Part shown: one piece after another, positions 9,152 through 19,313 of the stretch
How positions within the stretch are numbered: position 1 is the stretch's first letter
How the letters are laid out: each line of letters begins with the position of its first letter
Assembly: GCA_016194905.1 (NCBI GenBank)
Contig: JACQAP010000012.1
Span: forward strand, 1 to 64,000
Direction: 5' to 3'
DNA: 64,000 bases
From: Betaproteobacteria bacterium
Lineage (GTDB): Bacteria > Pseudomonadota > Gammaproteobacteria > Burkholderiales > JACQAP01
Notes under the pieces: model-generated
Database searches by the model: none
What the model was told of the DNA's origin: nothing
Seen by the model: only the letters and a program-made list of their open reading frames with translations
Translations under genes and position numbers: made by a program

Positions 9152-10432
9152 TTGCTGGCTCTGTTGTTCATCGCTTTCCTGCTGGCGTTGTTGATCGGCT
9201 TCGACGTCGGCTTCTCGATGATCTTTTCGGCATGGCTCGGCATTCTGGCCAAACCCGACGACGTCATCGACATGGCGATGATGCCGCTATCCATGATGGC
9301 GAGCGTAGATAGCTACGCGTTGGTGCAGGTGCCGCTGTTCATTCTCGCGGGCGAACTGATGAACAGCGGCGGTTTGACGATGCGGCTGATCGATTGGGCG
9401 ATGGCGTTGGTCGGCCGGCTCAGGGGCAGCCTCGGGCACGTATCCATCATCACCAACTTTGTCATGGCAGGCGTGTCGGGATCGGCGGTCGCCGATGCGG
9501 TCGCCACGGGGAAGCCGCTGATTCCGGCGATGCGCAAGGAAGGTTACGGCGAAGGATTTGCCGGGGCGGTCATTGTTGCAGGCGCGCTGCTCGGGCCGAT
9601 TCTGCCGCCATCGATTCCGATGGTTGTCTATGCGCAGATATCCAACCAATCCGTGGTGAAGCTGTTCATGGCGGGTGTGGTACCGGCCGTCCTGCTGGCC
9701 GCCGGCTTCCTGGTGATCTGCAGCATCGTCGCCAGATTCCGCAAATATCCGAGCCGCGAAGCGGCCGGCTTCAAGACAAAACTTCAGGCGACCGGCCGTG
9801 CATCGTGGGCGCTGATGATGCCGGTCATCATCATCGGAGGCATCCGCTTCGGACTGCTTACCGTGACCGAATCGGCGGCGCTCGCAGTGTTGTACGCGCT
9901 ATTCGTGTGTTTTTTCGTCTATCGCGGGATTACCCTCAGGCAGCTTCCCAAGCTCATTTTCAGTGCGGGACGTTCCACCGCCGTCATCTTGTTCCTGCTT
10001 GCAGCCGCCGGGCCGTTCAGCTGGCTGGTGGCGGAAAGCCAGATCAACCAGACGGTCATCGACACTATCCAGAGTATTTCCACCAATCCGATCATCGTTT
10101 TGCTGATGATCAACGCGTTTCTGCTGGTAATCGGCTGTATCGTCGAACCGTTGCCCGCCATGATCATCTTCTTGCCGCTGCTGATTCCGCTCGGCGCGCA
10201 GGTGGGCATCGATCCGATTCAGTTCGGCGCGGTCGTGGTGCTGAACCTGATGATCGGCCTGATGCATCCGCCAATCGGGTTGTTGCTGTTCGTCGTCTCC
10301 AGCGTGGGCAAAATCCGCCTTGGGCCGGTCATGTGGGAAGTATTGCCCTTCCTCGCCTGGGCGATCGTCGTGCTCGGGCTGACCATCGTTTTCCCGCCGC
10401 TGACCATCTGGCTGCCGGCCCAGATCAAATAG
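9152..10432 (+). CDS. dctM: TRAP transporter large permease DctM
   Basis: This 426-residue, very hydrophobic permease of the DctM/ion-transporter superfamily carries the translocation path. Recognisable segments are PLFILAGELMNSGGLTMRLI (near 65), GVSGSAVADAVATGKPLIP (near 107) and GPILPPSIPMVVYA (near 148). The start is the TTG at 9152 because GAGGAGAAA lies 6 bases upstream and the protein then opens with a normal first membrane helix. An upstream in-frame reading from 8978 runs through dctQ in another frame and is discarded. It completes the dctP-dctQ-dctM operon. Confidence 0.92.
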   Translation: MLALLFIAFLLALLIGFDVGFSMIFSAWLGILAKPDDVIDMAMMPLSMMASVDSYALVQVPLFILAGELMNSGGLTMRLIDWAMALVGRLRGSLGHVSIITNFVMAGVSGSAVADAVATGKPLIPAMRKEGYGEGFAGAVIVAGALLGPILPPSIPMVVYAQISNQSVVKLFMAGVVPAVLLAAGFLVICSIVARFRKYPSREAAGFKTKLQATGRASWALMMPVIIIGGIRFGLLTVTESAALAVLYALFVCFFVYRGITLRQLPKLIFSAGRSTAVILFLLAAAGPFSWLVAESQINQTVIDTIQSISTNPIIVLLMINAFLLVIGCIVEPLPAMIIFLPLLIPLGAQVGIDPIQFGAVVVLNLMIGLMHPPIGLLLFVVSSVGKIRLGPVMWEVLPFLAWAIVVLGLTIVFPPLTIWLPAQIK

Positions 10433-10488
10433 ACGGCGGAAGGCCGGCGCCCAATCCCTGAATCGAAGGGAAAGCAGGCCTTTTGGCT

Positions 10489-10494
10489 TATAAT
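10489..10494 (+). promoter_or_regulatory. Possible -10 box of the hemA operon
   Basis: A perfect TATAAT lies 49 bases before the hemA start in the 110-base gap after dctM. No convincing -35 is at the right distance, so confidence is limited. Confidence 0.4.
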
Positions 10495-10542
10495 CAGGGG
10501 CCTCGATCGGGGTTAGTTGCCCCCCGTCAATTCCGGACTTCG

Positions 10543-11796
10543 ATGCAGCTCTTCGCTTTCGGCATGAATCACCATACGGCCCCGCTCGCGGTTCGCGAGC
10601 AGGTGACTTTTCACGCCGAAAATCTGGAAGCGGCGCTGCGCGATCTCGTGGCACGCGAATCGGTACGCGAAGCCGCGATCATTTCCACCTGTAATCGCAC
10701 CGAGGTTTATTGCAGCACGCACGAGCCGATTCGCGCGATCGACTGGCTCGCGCGTTTCCATCACCTCAAGGCCCCGGTCCTGGAGCCATTTCTTTACACG
10801 CTGCCGCGCGAACGCGCAGTGACCCACGCCTTCCGCGTGGCGAGCGGGCTCGACTCGATGGTGATCGGAGAGCCGCAGATCCTCGGCCAGATGAAGGACG
10901 CGGTGAAATCCGCCGAGCACGCCGGCACGCTCGGCACCGTGCTGCACAAGCTGTTTCAGTCCACGTTTTCGGTGGCGAAGGAAGTACGTACCCAGACCGA
11001 CATCGGCGCCAGTTCGGTCTCGATGGCGGCGGCGGCGATCAAGGTTGCCGAGCGGATTTACCCGAGCATCGCCGGACAGAAGGTCTTGTTCGTCGGCGCG
11101 GGCGAAATGATCGAACTGTGTTCGACCCACTTTGCCGCGAAGCAGCCGCGCGAAATGACTTTCGCGAATCGTTCGATCGAGCGCAGCGAACAACTTGCCA
11201 GCCGTTTCCGGAGTCGTGTAATCACGCTGAACGATTTGCCCGAGCAGTTGCCGCTGCACGACATCGTGGTCACCTGTACGGCAAGCACGCTTCCCATCCT
11301 CGGCAAGGGGATGATCGAACGCGCCCTCAAGGCGCGCCGCCATCGGCCGATTCTGATGATCGACCTCGCGGTGCCGCGCGACGTCGAGGCGGAAGTCGCC
11401 GAACTGGATGACGTGTTCCTCTACAGTGTGGACGATCTCGGCAAAATCGTGCAGGAAGGCCTCGACACCCGCCATGCCGCCGTCGCGCAGGCGGAGGCCA
11501 TCATCAACGCCAACGTGCATGCTTTCATGCACTGGCTGGAGAACCGGGAACTCGTTCCGACCATCCGTGCGCTGCGCGATCAGGCCGAGCGCATGCGCCG
11601 TCACGAACTGGAGCGCGCTGCGCGCATGCTGGCGAAGGGCGACGATCCGGAGAAGGTGCTCGAACAGCTGTCGCATTCGCTGACCAACAAATTTCTGCAC
11701 GCGCCCACGCACGCGCTGAACAGCGCGGAAGCCAGGGACCGCGACGTCCTGGTTGCAGCGCTGACTCGCCTCTACGAGATCAACCCGCCGGAATGA
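10543..11796 (+). CDS. hemA: Glutamyl-tRNA reductase
   Basis: This 417-residue enzyme makes glutamate-1-semialdehyde from Glu-tRNA(Glu) using NADPH, the first step of C5-pathway tetrapyrrole synthesis. The catalytic cysteine is in [11 protein letters not shown] near residue 50. [15 protein letters not shown] (near 105) and an NADPH-binding GAGEMIEL (near 186) are typical. The start at 10543 gives [19 protein letters not shown], which matches the family; an earlier in-frame codon adds an unlikely tail. Its stop overlaps the prfA start (ATGA), the usual hemA-prfA-prmC arrangement. Confidence 0.97.
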   Translation: MQLFAFGMNHHTAPLAVREQVTFHAENLEAALRDLVARESVREAAIISTCNRTEVYCSTHEPIRAIDWLARFHHLKAPVLEPFLYTLPRERAVTHAFRVASGLDSMVIGEPQILGQMKDAVKSAEHAGTLGTVLHKLFQSTFSVAKEVRTQTDIGASSVSMAAAAIKVAERIYPSIAGQKVLFVGAGEMIELCSTHFAAKQPREMTFANRSIERSEQLASRFRSRVITLNDLPEQLPLHDIVVTCTASTLPILGKGMIERALKARRHRPILMIDLAVPRDVEAEVAELDDVFLYSVDDLGKIVQEGLDTRHAAVAQAEAIINANVHAFMHWLENRELVPTIRALRDQAERMRRHELERAARMLAKGDDPEKVLEQLSHSLTNKFLHAPTHALNSAEARDRDVLVAALTRLYEINPPE

Positions 11797-12890
11797 AACC
11801 TTCCATCGCCTCCAAGCTGGCGCAACTGTCGGCCAGATTGGAGGAACTCAACGCCTTGCTGTCCAGCGAGGACGTCACCAAGAACCTGGAGAATTATCGC
11901 AAGCTGACCCGCGAGCACGCCGAGATCACGCCGGTGGTCGCGCTCTATCACGCCTACGGGAAGAGCGAGCGCGACATCGCGGCGGCCCGGGATCTGGCGA
12001 ACGATCCGGAAATGCGCGAACTCGCCGAAGCCGAAGTGAAGGAGGGCAGGCAGCAGTTGCTCGATCTCGAGTCCGAGCTTCAAAAGCAACTCTTGCCGAA
12101 GGACCCCAGCGACGAGCGCAATATCTTTCTGGAAATCCGAGCGGGCACCGGCGGCGACGAATCGGCCTTGTTCGCCGGCGATCTGTTCCGCATGTATTTC
12201 CGTTATGCCGAACGCCTCGGCTGGAAGGTAGAGCTGATTTCGGCAAGCGAGAGCGAACTGGGCGGCTACAAGGAAGTGATTGCCAAAATCATCGGTTTCG
12301 GCGCCTACTCGAAGCTGAAGTTCGAATCGGGCGGACATCGCGTGCAGCGCGTGCCGGCAACCGAAACGCAGGGCCGCATTCATACCAGCGCCTGCACGGT
12401 CGCCGTGATGCCGGAAGCCGATGCGATCGAAGACGTCGTGCTCAATCCGGCGGAGTTGCGCATCGACACATTCCGCGCCTCCGGCGCCGGCGGCCAGCAC
12501 ATCAACAAGACCGATTCCGCGGTGCGCGTGACCCATTTGCCTACTGGTATCGTTGTCGAATGCCAGGACGATCGCTCCCAGCACAAGAACAAAGCGCAGG
12601 CGTTGTCGGTACTGGCCGCGCGGATCAAGGACAAGCAGGTGCGCGAGCGGCAGGCGAAACAGGCGGCGACGCGCAAATCGCTGATCGGCAGCGGCGATCG
12701 CTCGGAGCGCATTCGCACTTATAATTTTCCCCAAGGCAGGGTGACGGATCATCGCATCAACCTGACGCTCTACAAGATCGATCAGATCATGGATGGGGCG
12801 CTTGACGACCTGATCGACGCATTGCTCTCCGAACATCAGACCGAGCTGCTCGCTGCGATGGCCGAAGAGACGTTCGCCGCGCAGGCGTGA
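11793..12890 (+). CDS. prfA: Peptide chain release factor 1
   Basis: This 365-residue class I release factor recognises UAA and UAG. The tripeptide anticodon PAT is in [16 protein letters not shown] (near residue 185). The catalytic GGQ is in [15 protein letters not shown] (near 230), and its Gln is the substrate of PrmC methylation. It overlaps hemA by 4 bases and prmC by 4 bases (GTGA), so the three are translationally coupled and modifier and target are made together. Confidence 0.98.
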   Translation: MKPSIASKLAQLSARLEELNALLSSEDVTKNLENYRKLTREHAEITPVVALYHAYGKSERDIAAARDLANDPEMRELAEAEVKEGRQQLLDLESELQKQLLPKDPSDERNIFLEIRAGTGGDESALFAGDLFRMYFRYAERLGWKVELISASESELGGYKEVIAKIIGFGAYSKLKFESGGHRVQRVPATETQGRIHTSACTVAVMPEADAIEDVVLNPAELRIDTFRASGAGGQHINKTDSAVRVTHLPTGIVVECQDDRSQHKNKAQALSVLAARIKDKQVRERQAKQAATRKSLIGSGDRSERIRTYNFPQGRVTDHRINLTLYKIDQIMDGALDDLIDALLSEHQTELLAAMAEETFAAQA

Positions 12891-13753
12891 ACCCAACCGT
12901 CGGCGGACTGCTCGACGATGCGGCACGCAATCTTGCCGCGAGTGCGGACCTTATCGAAGCGAGGCGGGAAGCGCAAATACTGTTCGGGCACGCAATGGGT
13001 GTTTCCCGCGCCTGGCTTTCCGCGCACCGCGATGATGCAGCCGATCCATCCGCGGTCGAACCTTTCCGCGAACTCATCCGGCGCCGGCGAATCGGCGAGC
13101 CGGTCGCCTATCTGGTGGGCAGGCGGGAATTTTACGGACTCGAGTTCCGCGTTACCCCGGACGTATTGATCCCGCGCGCGGATACGGAAACGCTGGTGGA
13201 CGCGGCGCTCGAAAAACTGGTGCAAGGGGCGCAACCTGACGTGCTGGATCTTGGCACTGGCAGCGGCTGCATCGCCATCGCCATGGCCCATGAACGGCCC
13301 GCAGCACGCGTCACCGCAGTGGATGTTTCGGCTGCCGCATTGATCGTCGCGCGTGAAAACGCTGTCGCAATCGGCGTGGACGTCGAACTTGTGCAAGGCG
13401 CGTGGCTCAAACCGCTGACTGGCCGCCGATTCGACCTGATCGTCTCCAATCCCCCGTACGTAGCTACGGGAGATCTGCATCTGCAACAAGGCGACTTGCG
13501 CTTCGAGCCCGCAACGGCGCTGGCATCGGGGGAGGACGGTCTGGCCGACATTCGCGTCATCGTTGCAGATGCGCCGGCGTATCTGCGCGAGGGAGGTTGG
13601 TTGCTATTCGAGCACGGCTACGAACAGGCCGAAATTTGCAGAGACCTTTTGCTCGACGCGGGTTTTGGCGAGGTGATCAGCCGCGCCGATATCGCCGGAT
13701 TGCCTCGCGTGTCGGGCGGACGGCTATTGACGTCGAAATCGCCGACTCGTTAA
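12887..13753 (+). CDS. prmC: Release factor glutamine methyltransferase PrmC
   Basis: This 288-residue SAM-dependent enzyme methylates the Gln of the GGQ motif in release factors. It shows the PrmC substrate segment [19 protein letters not shown] near residue 80, the SAM site [16 protein letters not shown] near 118, and the catalytic NPPY near 188. It starts with GTG overlapping the prfA stop. Family length is normal. Confidence 0.95.
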   Translation: MNPTVGGLLDDAARNLAASADLIEARREAQILFGHAMGVSRAWLSAHRDDAADPSAVEPFRELIRRRRIGEPVAYLVGRREFYGLEFRVTPDVLIPRADTETLVDAALEKLVQGAQPDVLDLGTGSGCIAIAMAHERPAARVTAVDVSAAALIVARENAVAIGVDVELVQGAWLKPLTGRRFDLIVSNPPYVATGDLHLQQGDLRFEPATALASGEDGLADIRVIVADAPAYLREGGWLLFEHGYEQAEICRDLLLDAGFGEVISRADIAGLPRVSGGRLLTSKSPTR

Positions 13754-13820
13754 CATCGGAACTGTCTAACGGGAGTGACTCCGCAGTTGAGACTCCTTCA
13801 CCCATCCAGAGGTATTACGC

Positions 13821-14129
13821 ATGAGCGCTCAGGACAAGATCAAGCAGCAGGTAACAAGCAATCCAATCGTGCTTTACATGAAGGGCACGCCGGATGCGCC
13901 GATGTGCGGGTTCAGCGCTGCTGCAGTGCAGATTCTTGAAGCATGTGGTGTGGAAAACGTGGCTACGGTCGATGTGCTGAGCGACCAGGATATCCGCCAG
14001 GGCATCAAGGAATTTTCCAACTGGCCGACGATTCCGCAGCTGTATGTGAATGGTGCATTCGTCGGCGGCGCGGATATCATGCGCGAGATGTACCAGTCCG
14101 GTGAGCTGCAGAAGCTATTCGGGAAATAG
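13821..14129 (+). CDS. grxD: Monothiol glutaredoxin Grx4 (CGFS type)
   Basis: This 102-residue protein has the monothiol active site CGFS within PDAPMCGFSAAAVQIL (near residue 31) and the glutathione-binding WPTIPQLYVNGAFVGGADI further on. CGFS glutaredoxins bind [2Fe-2S] clusters with glutathione and traffic them to target proteins. The gene lies 67 bases after prmC in the same direction and is followed by a terminator, a common betaproteobacterial context. Confidence 0.96.
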   Translation: MSAQDKIKQQVTSNPIVLYMKGTPDAPMCGFSAAAVQILEACGVENVATVDVLSDQDIRQGIKEFSNWPTIPQLYVNGAFVGGADIMREMYQSGELQKLFGK

Positions 14130-14147
14130 CCGCATCACGTCCGGATA

Positions 14148-14173
14148 GGCTGGCCATGGTGCCAGCCTTTTTT
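14148..14173 (+). terminator. Rho-independent terminator after grxD
   Basis: GGCTGGC and GCCAGCC form a 7-bp stem around CATGGT, followed directly by six T. It closes the hemA-grxD transcription unit. Confidence 0.9.
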
Positions 14174-14479
14174 GTTCGTGAAGAATCCCGCATTGCCGGC
14201 ATAGGACTACGTAGAATCCGATCAATGGATCCGTGCGCCGGCCGGCACGAATCGCGGGGCCGTTGCGCCGCCGATCGAGCTGCGATTTATTCTTGACTCG
14301 CATAATGCATATTCCGGCAGAGTCGCTACCGCGATCCGAACCCGTAGACTAACTTCTCAATCTCGTTTCATGACAATCGAAATCGGCGTTAGGCGCTATC
14401 ATGGCCGCTGCGGCCACGACGGCAAGCGGCGCGATTTTCCATTTCACGCCGCTGACCCCCTTCTAGCCGGAGAAATATC
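14174..14479. other. Intergenic region before the RND pump
   Basis: About 305 bases without a gene. A short minus-strand open frame is not convincing. No clear operator or promoter pair was identified; GGAGAAATATC just before the pump gene is its ribosome site. Confidence 0.6.
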
Positions 14480-17400
14480 ATGATGGAATTGGTGCGGGTG
14501 GCATTGCGCCGCCCGTACACGATCGCCGTGCTGTCGCTGCTCGTGCTATTGCTCGGGGGCCTGGCGGTGACGCGTATGGTGGTCGATTTTTTCCCCAAGA
14601 TCGACATCCCGGTCGTTTTCGTCGGCTGGAACTACCCCGGCCTGTCGGCCGAGGAAATGGAGCGCCGCGTCATCATCATCAGCGAGCGCGCCTACTCAAC
14701 GACGGTCAACGGCATCGAGCGCATCGAATCCAATTGCATCCCCGGCATCGGCTTGGTCAAGGTGTATTTCCATCAGGGCACCGACATCGGCGCTTCGATT
14801 GCACAGATCAATGCCATCAACGGCACCATCCTGCGCATCCTGCCGCCGGGCATAACGCCGCCCGTGATCATTCAGTACGACCCGGCCACGGTACCCATCG
14901 TGCAAATGGTGTTGTCGAGCAAGACCGTTCCCGAGGGGCGTATCTTCGACCACGCGTTCAACTTCGTGCGCGTGAAGCTGTTCACCATTCCCGGCCTGAC
15001 TGTGCCGGCACCGTTCGGCGGCCGGCTGCGCCAGATCATGGTGGACCTCAATCCGCAATTGATGACGGCCAAGGGCGTCTCGCCGAATGACGTCGTCAAC
15101 GCGTTGCAGAGTTCGAACATCCTGGTGCCAGCGGGCACGGCGCGCATCGGGTCCACGGATTACAACGTGGTGATGAATTCCAGTCCACCGACGGTGGACC
15201 AGTTCAACCAGATGCCGCTGCGGGTGTCGAACGGCGTGCCGGTGCTGCTCGGAGATGTCGCCAAGGTCGCCGACGGCTTCGCGGTGCAGAACAACATAGT
15301 CCACGTCGATGGTCGCCGCGCGACCTACCTGACCATCCTCAAGCATTCCGAAGCGTCGTCGCTCGCGGTGGTTGAAGCTACGCGCGACCTGCTGCCGGAA
15401 ATCCGGAAGGCGGCACCGGAAGGCATCGAAATCAAACTCGATTTCGACCAGTCGGTCTACGTGCGAGCGGCAATCAAGAACGTCGCCTCGGAAGCGGTCA
15501 TTGCATCGCTGCTGGTGTCGCTCATGGTACTGTTGTTCCTCGGGTCATGGCGCAATACCATTGTCGTGATCACTTCGATCCCGTGCGCGATGGCCGCCGG
15601 AATGCTCGGACTCTATTTCTCCGGCAACACCATCAACCTGATGACCCTGGCCGGCCTGTCGCTCGCCACCGGTATCCTGGTCGATGACGCGACCGTCGCT
15701 GTTGAAAACATCCATCGCCACCGGGCGATGGGGCAGCCGCTCACGGTCGCCATTCTCGAGGGCTCGCGTGAAGTCGCGCTGCCGCGCACGATGGCCACGC
15801 TGGCGATTTGCATCGTGTTCATTCCGGTTGCGTTCCTGTACGGCGTATCGAAGTTCCTGTTCGTCCCGCTTGCGCTGTCGGTGGTGTTCTCGCTGCTGGC
15901 TTCGTACATCCTGTCGTTCACGCTGGTGCCCATGCTGTCCCGGCAGTTGCTGGCCGGCGAACATCACGATGACGGCAATGGCAGCGGTATCGGCGCCCGT
16001 TTCAATCGCGCACGCGAAAACTCCCTCGAATGGTTGCAAGACACCTATGGCGCGGTGCTGACGGTGATCATGCACCATCGCCCGTTCGTACTGGTCTGCC
16101 TGATTTTGATGGGCGGAGTGAGTGTCTTTCTGGGCCGGGTGGTCGGCACCGATTTCTTCCCGGCGGCCGACGTTGGCATCATGAAGCTCCATTTCCGCGC
16201 GCCGATGGGGATGCGAATCGAAGAAACCGAGAAGCTGGTACTCGCCGTGGAGGAGGAAATTCGCAAAGTCATCCCGGCCGAGGAGATTTCGACAATCAAC
16301 GATATGCTCGGAGTGCCGCTGTTCTTCAACCTCGCCTTCGTACCCACCGACAACATCAGCGGCATGGATGCCGATATTCTCATCTCGCTCAAGCACCCGC
16401 ACCAGCCTTCCGCGCACTGGATGCGCGAACTCAGGGACAAGCTGCCGCCGAAGTTCCCGGGTTCGACCATGTATTTCCAGAATGCCGACATCGTCACCCA
16501 GGTACTGAACTTCGGACTGCCGGCACCGATCGACGTGCAGATCCAGGATGCGAACTTCGAGCGCGCCCAGGGCTACGCAGCGCGGGTGCGCAAGATCATC
16601 GAAGAGACGCCGGGCGCGGTCGACGTGCGTCAGATGCAGGTGTTGAACTATCCGGCATTGCGCGTGGAGGTCGATCGCGTGCGCGCCGCGCGACTCGGAC
16701 TCACGCAGCGCGACGTCGCCAGCAACGTGCTGACAACGCTGTCGTCGAGCGCCATCGTCAATCCCTCGTATTTCCTGAATCCCAACGGCGTCAACTACAC
16801 CGTCGCTGTGCAGACTCCGATCGAGCGCATGAGCTCGGTGGAAGATCTGATGGCTACCCCGATAACCTCGGGCGCGACACCGGTGCTCGACAACACGGCC
16901 GCCGCCAAGCTGAACGCCGTGCCGGGCGCGCCGGTGACCCGGCTGTCCAATATCGCTTCGCTCAGGCCGGAAACCAGCTACCAATCGGTGTCGCATTACA
17001 CCGTGCAGCGCGTACTCGACATTGCTGCCAATATCGACGGCCGCGACCTGGGCGGCGTGGTCTCCGACATCAAGCGCAGGATCGACGCAATGACCGCGGA
17101 GAAGGATTTCCCGCCGACTTCGAAGATCGTGATTCGCGGCCAGTACCAGGTCATGAATGCCTCGTTCGAAAGCCTGATCGGCGGCCTGCTGCTGGCGATC
17201 GTGCTGGTGTATGCGCTGCTGGTGGTGCTGTTCCAGTCGTGGATCGATCCGTTCATCATCATGATGGCCGTGCCGGGCGCATTGATCGGCATCCTCTGGA
17301 TACTCGCGCTGAGCGGAACCACGATCAATGTCATGTCATTGATGGGTGCGATCATGGCGGTCGGCATCGGCGTCTCGAACTCGATCCTGATCGTGAGCTT

Positions 17401-17716
17401 TGCCAACGATCTGCGCGTCGAAAAGAGCCTGGGCGTGATTGAAGCGGCGATCGAAGCCGGCAGGACGCGTTTGCGACCGGTGCTGATGACTGCGCTGGCC
17501 ATGATCATCGGCATGGTGCCGATGGCGCTCGGACTGGGAGAAGCCGGCGAACAGAACGCGCCGCTGGGGCGCGCCGTGATCGGCGGGCTGGCGATGGCGA
17601 CCATCGCCACGCTGTTCGTGGTCCCGGTGATCTATACCTTTGTCAGAAAGAACATGCCGATCCTGCACGAACTCGATGCCCGGTTCGAGGCCGAGGCGCA
17701 GGGACGCCAAGCCTGA
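14480..17716 (+). CDS. RND efflux transporter, AcrB/HAE1-like inner-membrane pump
   Basis: This 1078-residue resistance-nodulation-division protein is of normal length, with the expected 12-segment plan (one N-terminal helix, a large periplasmic porter loop, five helices, then the repeat). The N-terminus MELVRVALRRPYTIAVLS, the TM4 region LSLATGILVDDATVAVENIHRH with the proton-relay acidic pair near residue 400, and a C-terminal TM10 GVSNSILIVSFANDLR are visible. It is a proton-driven exporter working with an adaptor and an outer-membrane channel. The adaptor follows at once; no TolC-like gene is adjacent. The N in GVSNSILIV, where many HAE1 pumps have acidic residues or K, suggests a divergent subgroup. 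Substrate unknown. Confidence 0.92.
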   Translation: MMELVRVALRRPYTIAVLSLLVLLLGGLAVTRMVVDFFPKIDIPVVFVGWNYPGLSAEEMERRVIIISERAYSTTVNGIERIESNCIPGIGLVKVYFHQGTDIGASIAQINAINGTILRILPPGITPPVIIQYDPATVPIVQMVLSSKTVPEGRIFDHAFNFVRVKLFTIPGLTVPAPFGGRLRQIMVDLNPQLMTAKGVSPNDVVNALQSSNILVPAGTARIGSTDYNVVMNSSPPTVDQFNQMPLRVSNGVPVLLGDVAKVADGFAVQNNIVHVDGRRATYLTILKHSEASSLAVVEATRDLLPEIRKAAPEGIEIKLDFDQSVYVRAAIKNVASEAVIASLLVSLMVLLFLGSWRNTIVVITSIPCAMAAGMLGLYFSGNTINLMTLAGLSLATGILVDDATVAVENIHRHRAMGQPLTVAILEGSREVALPRTMATLAICIVFIPVAFLYGVSKFLFVPLALSVVFSLLASYILSFTLVPMLSRQLLAGEHHDDGNGSGIGARFNRARENSLEWLQDTYGAVLTVIMHHRPFVLVCLILMGGVSVFLGRVVGTDFFPAADVGIMKLHFRAPMGMRIEETEKLVLAVEEEIRKVIPAEEISTINDMLGVPLFFNLAFVPTDNISGMDADILISLKHPHQPSAHWMRELRDKLPPKFPGSTMYFQNADIVTQVLNFGLPAPIDVQIQDANFERAQGYAARVRKIIEETPGAVDVRQMQVLNYPALRVEVDRVRAARLGLTQRDVASNVLTTLSSSAIVNPSYFLNPNGVNYTVAVQTPIERMSSVEDLMATPITSGATPVLDNTAAAKLNAVPGAPVTRLSNIASLRPETSYQSVSHYTVQRVLDIAANIDGRDLGGVVSDIKRRIDAMTAEKDFPPTSKIVIRGQYQVMNASFESLIGGLLLAIVLVYALLVVLFQSWIDPFIIMMAVPGALIGILWILALSGTTINVMSLMGAIMAVGIGVSNSILIVSFANDLRVEKSLGVIEAAIEAGRTRLRPVLMTALAMIIGMVPMALGLGEAGEQNAPLGRAVIGGLAMATIATLFVVPVIYTFVRKNMPILHELDARFEAEAQGRQA

Positions 17717-17728
17717 GGAGTGACGAGA

Positions 17729-18919
17729 ATGGCTGCGCTGCAGCGACGACGCGATTCTTTTGTGGTTTTCTACATTGTCGCCTTTGTACTGGTGACCGTG
17801 GCGAGTGCTGCCGTCTGGTGGTTCTGGCAGGAAAAGCAGAACCACCTCGCGGAGGAGGCCAAGGCGCGCACGGCGCAGCTCGATGCCGGCCCCACCGTGG
17901 TCATCGGCCAGTCCGTGCGCGGATCCGCCGCTCGCAAGATCAACCTGACCGGTGAACTGCGCCCCTACAAGGCGACCACCCTCTATTCGAAAGTCGGTGG
18001 TTATTTGTCGAAGATCACAGTCGATGTCGGTGATCGCGTGCACGCGGGGCAACTCATTGCCGAAGTGCAGGCGCCTGAACTCGAGTCGGAATACAAGAGC
18101 ACGGTGTCGGAGATGGAAAACCGTGAGCGCCTGGCGCAGCGCACGCGCGACCTCGCCGCCAAGGGATTCTTTTCCCAGCAGGCATTGGACAACGCAGATA
18201 CCGACGTGCGTACCGCCCGCGGTCGCGTGGACACCTTGCGTTCGCAACTCGGTTACCGCAGCCTGTATGCGCCCTATGCCGGCGTCGTGACCGGGCGCTA
18301 TGTGGATCCGGGCGCGCTGATCACCAACGCCGCCAACAACCAGACTTCATCCCAGCCGGTCGTCACCGTGTCGGATCCGTCGAAGCTCCGCGTCAGCGTC
18401 TATGTCGAACAGGTCGATGCACGCGTCGTACGTCCCGGTATCGAGGCGGAAATCATCGATACGGCCAATCCCACACAGCGCATCAAGGCCAAGGTCAGTC
18501 GCGTGGCGGGCGAACTCGATCCGAGGACGCGCACGCTGCTGGCCGAAGTCGATTTCGACAATCGCGGAGGCGCCTTCATTCCGGGCTCGTTCGTCAATGT
18601 TTCGCTGATGGTGCCGCAGACCAGCTACATCGAGGCGCCGGCGTCCGCTCTGGTGGTACGTGACCGCAAGAATTTCGTCGCGGTGCTCGAAGCCGACAAT
18701 CACATCAAGCTCACGCCCATCGAAATCGCCGGTACCGATGGCGCGTCGGTGAAAATCGCCAATGGCATCGGCGAGGGCGTCCGGGTCGTGCTCAGCCTGC
18801 CGAATACCGTACCGGATGGCGCCAAGGTCAATCCAGCCGCTGCGCCCGGTCCGTCCGCGTCTCCCGCCGCGCCGATCGTCAAGCCCGCCCCGGCTGCAAA
18901 TCCGCAGCAGCCGAAGTAA
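17729..18919 (+). CDS. RND efflux periplasmic adaptor (HlyD/MFP family)
   Basis: This 396-residue membrane-fusion protein has an N-terminal anchor (about 8-28). The biotinyl-lipoyl halves are around VGGYLSKITVDVGDRVHAGQ (near 94) and LYAPYAGVVTGRYVDPGALI, flanking a short alpha-hairpin, and a beta-barrel and membrane-proximal domain follow. The Pro/Ala-rich tail of about 30 residues is disordered. ATG 17729 is chosen over GTG 17720 because TGAGGAG lies 9 bases from the former and directly abuts the latter. It is cotranscribed with the pump 12 bases upstream. Confidence 0.92.
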   Translation: MAALQRRRDSFVVFYIVAFVLVTVASAAVWWFWQEKQNHLAEEAKARTAQLDAGPTVVIGQSVRGSAARKINLTGELRPYKATTLYSKVGGYLSKITVDVGDRVHAGQLIAEVQAPELESEYKSTVSEMENRERLAQRTRDLAAKGFFSQQALDNADTDVRTARGRVDTLRSQLGYRSLYAPYAGVVTGRYVDPGALITNAANNQTSSQPVVTVSDPSKLRVSVYVEQVDARVVRPGIEAEIIDTANPTQRIKAKVSRVAGELDPRTRTLLAEVDFDNRGGAFIPGSFVNVSLMVPQTSYIEAPASALVVRDRKNFVAVLEADNHIKLTPIEIAGTDGASVKIANGIGEGVRVVLSLPNTVPDGAKVNPAAAPGPSASPAAPIVKPAPAANPQQPK

Positions 18920-18927
18920 CCTCGTCC

Positions 18928-18965
18928 TATAATTCTCTTGCGCCTGCCCGGATCGGGGCAGGCGC
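18928..18965 (+). promoter_or_regulatory. TATAAT box and GC hairpin before the nitrile hydratase-like genes
   Basis: TATAAT at 18928-18933 is followed 6 bases later by a perfect 10-bp stem, GCGCCTGCCC and GGGCAGGCGC, with a 6-base loop. The stem has no T-tract. It may be a weak terminator for the pump operon or a 5'-leader hairpin of the downstream operon if the -10 is real. No matching -35 was found. Confidence 0.45.
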
Positions 18966-19001
18966 GCTAACCTTTGTCCAATCAGAATTCGCGTATCGAC
19001 G

Positions 19002-19313
19002 ATGATGAACTATCGCGGCATTCACGATATGGGCGGCTTGCCTGCAGGCAAAGTCGAGGCGAATGAGCATGACTACGCATTGTGGGAAAAGCGCGTGGAT
19101 GCACTGATGGTGCTGCTGTCGAAGAAGGGGCATCTGACGGTGGACGAACTGCGCCGGAATATCGAGACGCTGGGCGCCGACGCCTACGACAAGATGAGTT
19201 ATTACGAGCGCTGGATCTACTCGATCACGCAGACGCTGATCCAGCGTGGCGTCATCACCATCGACGAACTCGGCAGCGCAATTGCGCAAGCGCAGGCCCA
19301 TGGCGAGCGCTGA
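19002..19313 (+). CDS. Nitrile hydratase beta-subunit N-terminal-like protein
   Basis: This 103-residue protein corresponds to the N-terminal half of nitrile hydratase beta. It opens MNYRGIHDMGGLP, where the HDMGG signature is diagnostic, and has the conserved helix SYYERWIYSITQTLIQRGVIT near 66-86. In thiocyanate hydrolase (ScnB) and some three-subunit nitrile hydratases this half is a separate polypeptide, as here. It overlaps the next gene by 14 bases. At 103 residues it is shorter than ScnB (about 157). It would pack with the two following gene products around a cobalt centre. Confidence 0.8.
   Translation: MMNYRGIHDMGGLPAGKVEANEHDYALWEKRVDALMVLLSKKGHLTVDELRRNIETLGADAYDKMSYYERWIYSITQTLIQRGVITIDELGSAIAQAQAHGER

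Noticed and set aside
8978-10432. A 484-codon reading of dctM starting inside dctQ
   Set aside because: The first 58 codons are an out-of-frame reading of dctQ; TTG 9152 with its ribosome site gives a normal DctM N-terminus.
15545-16996. 483-codon minus-strand frame opposite the RND pump
   Set aside because: Antisense shadow; His/Arg-rich with no domain, while the pump on the plus strand is complete.
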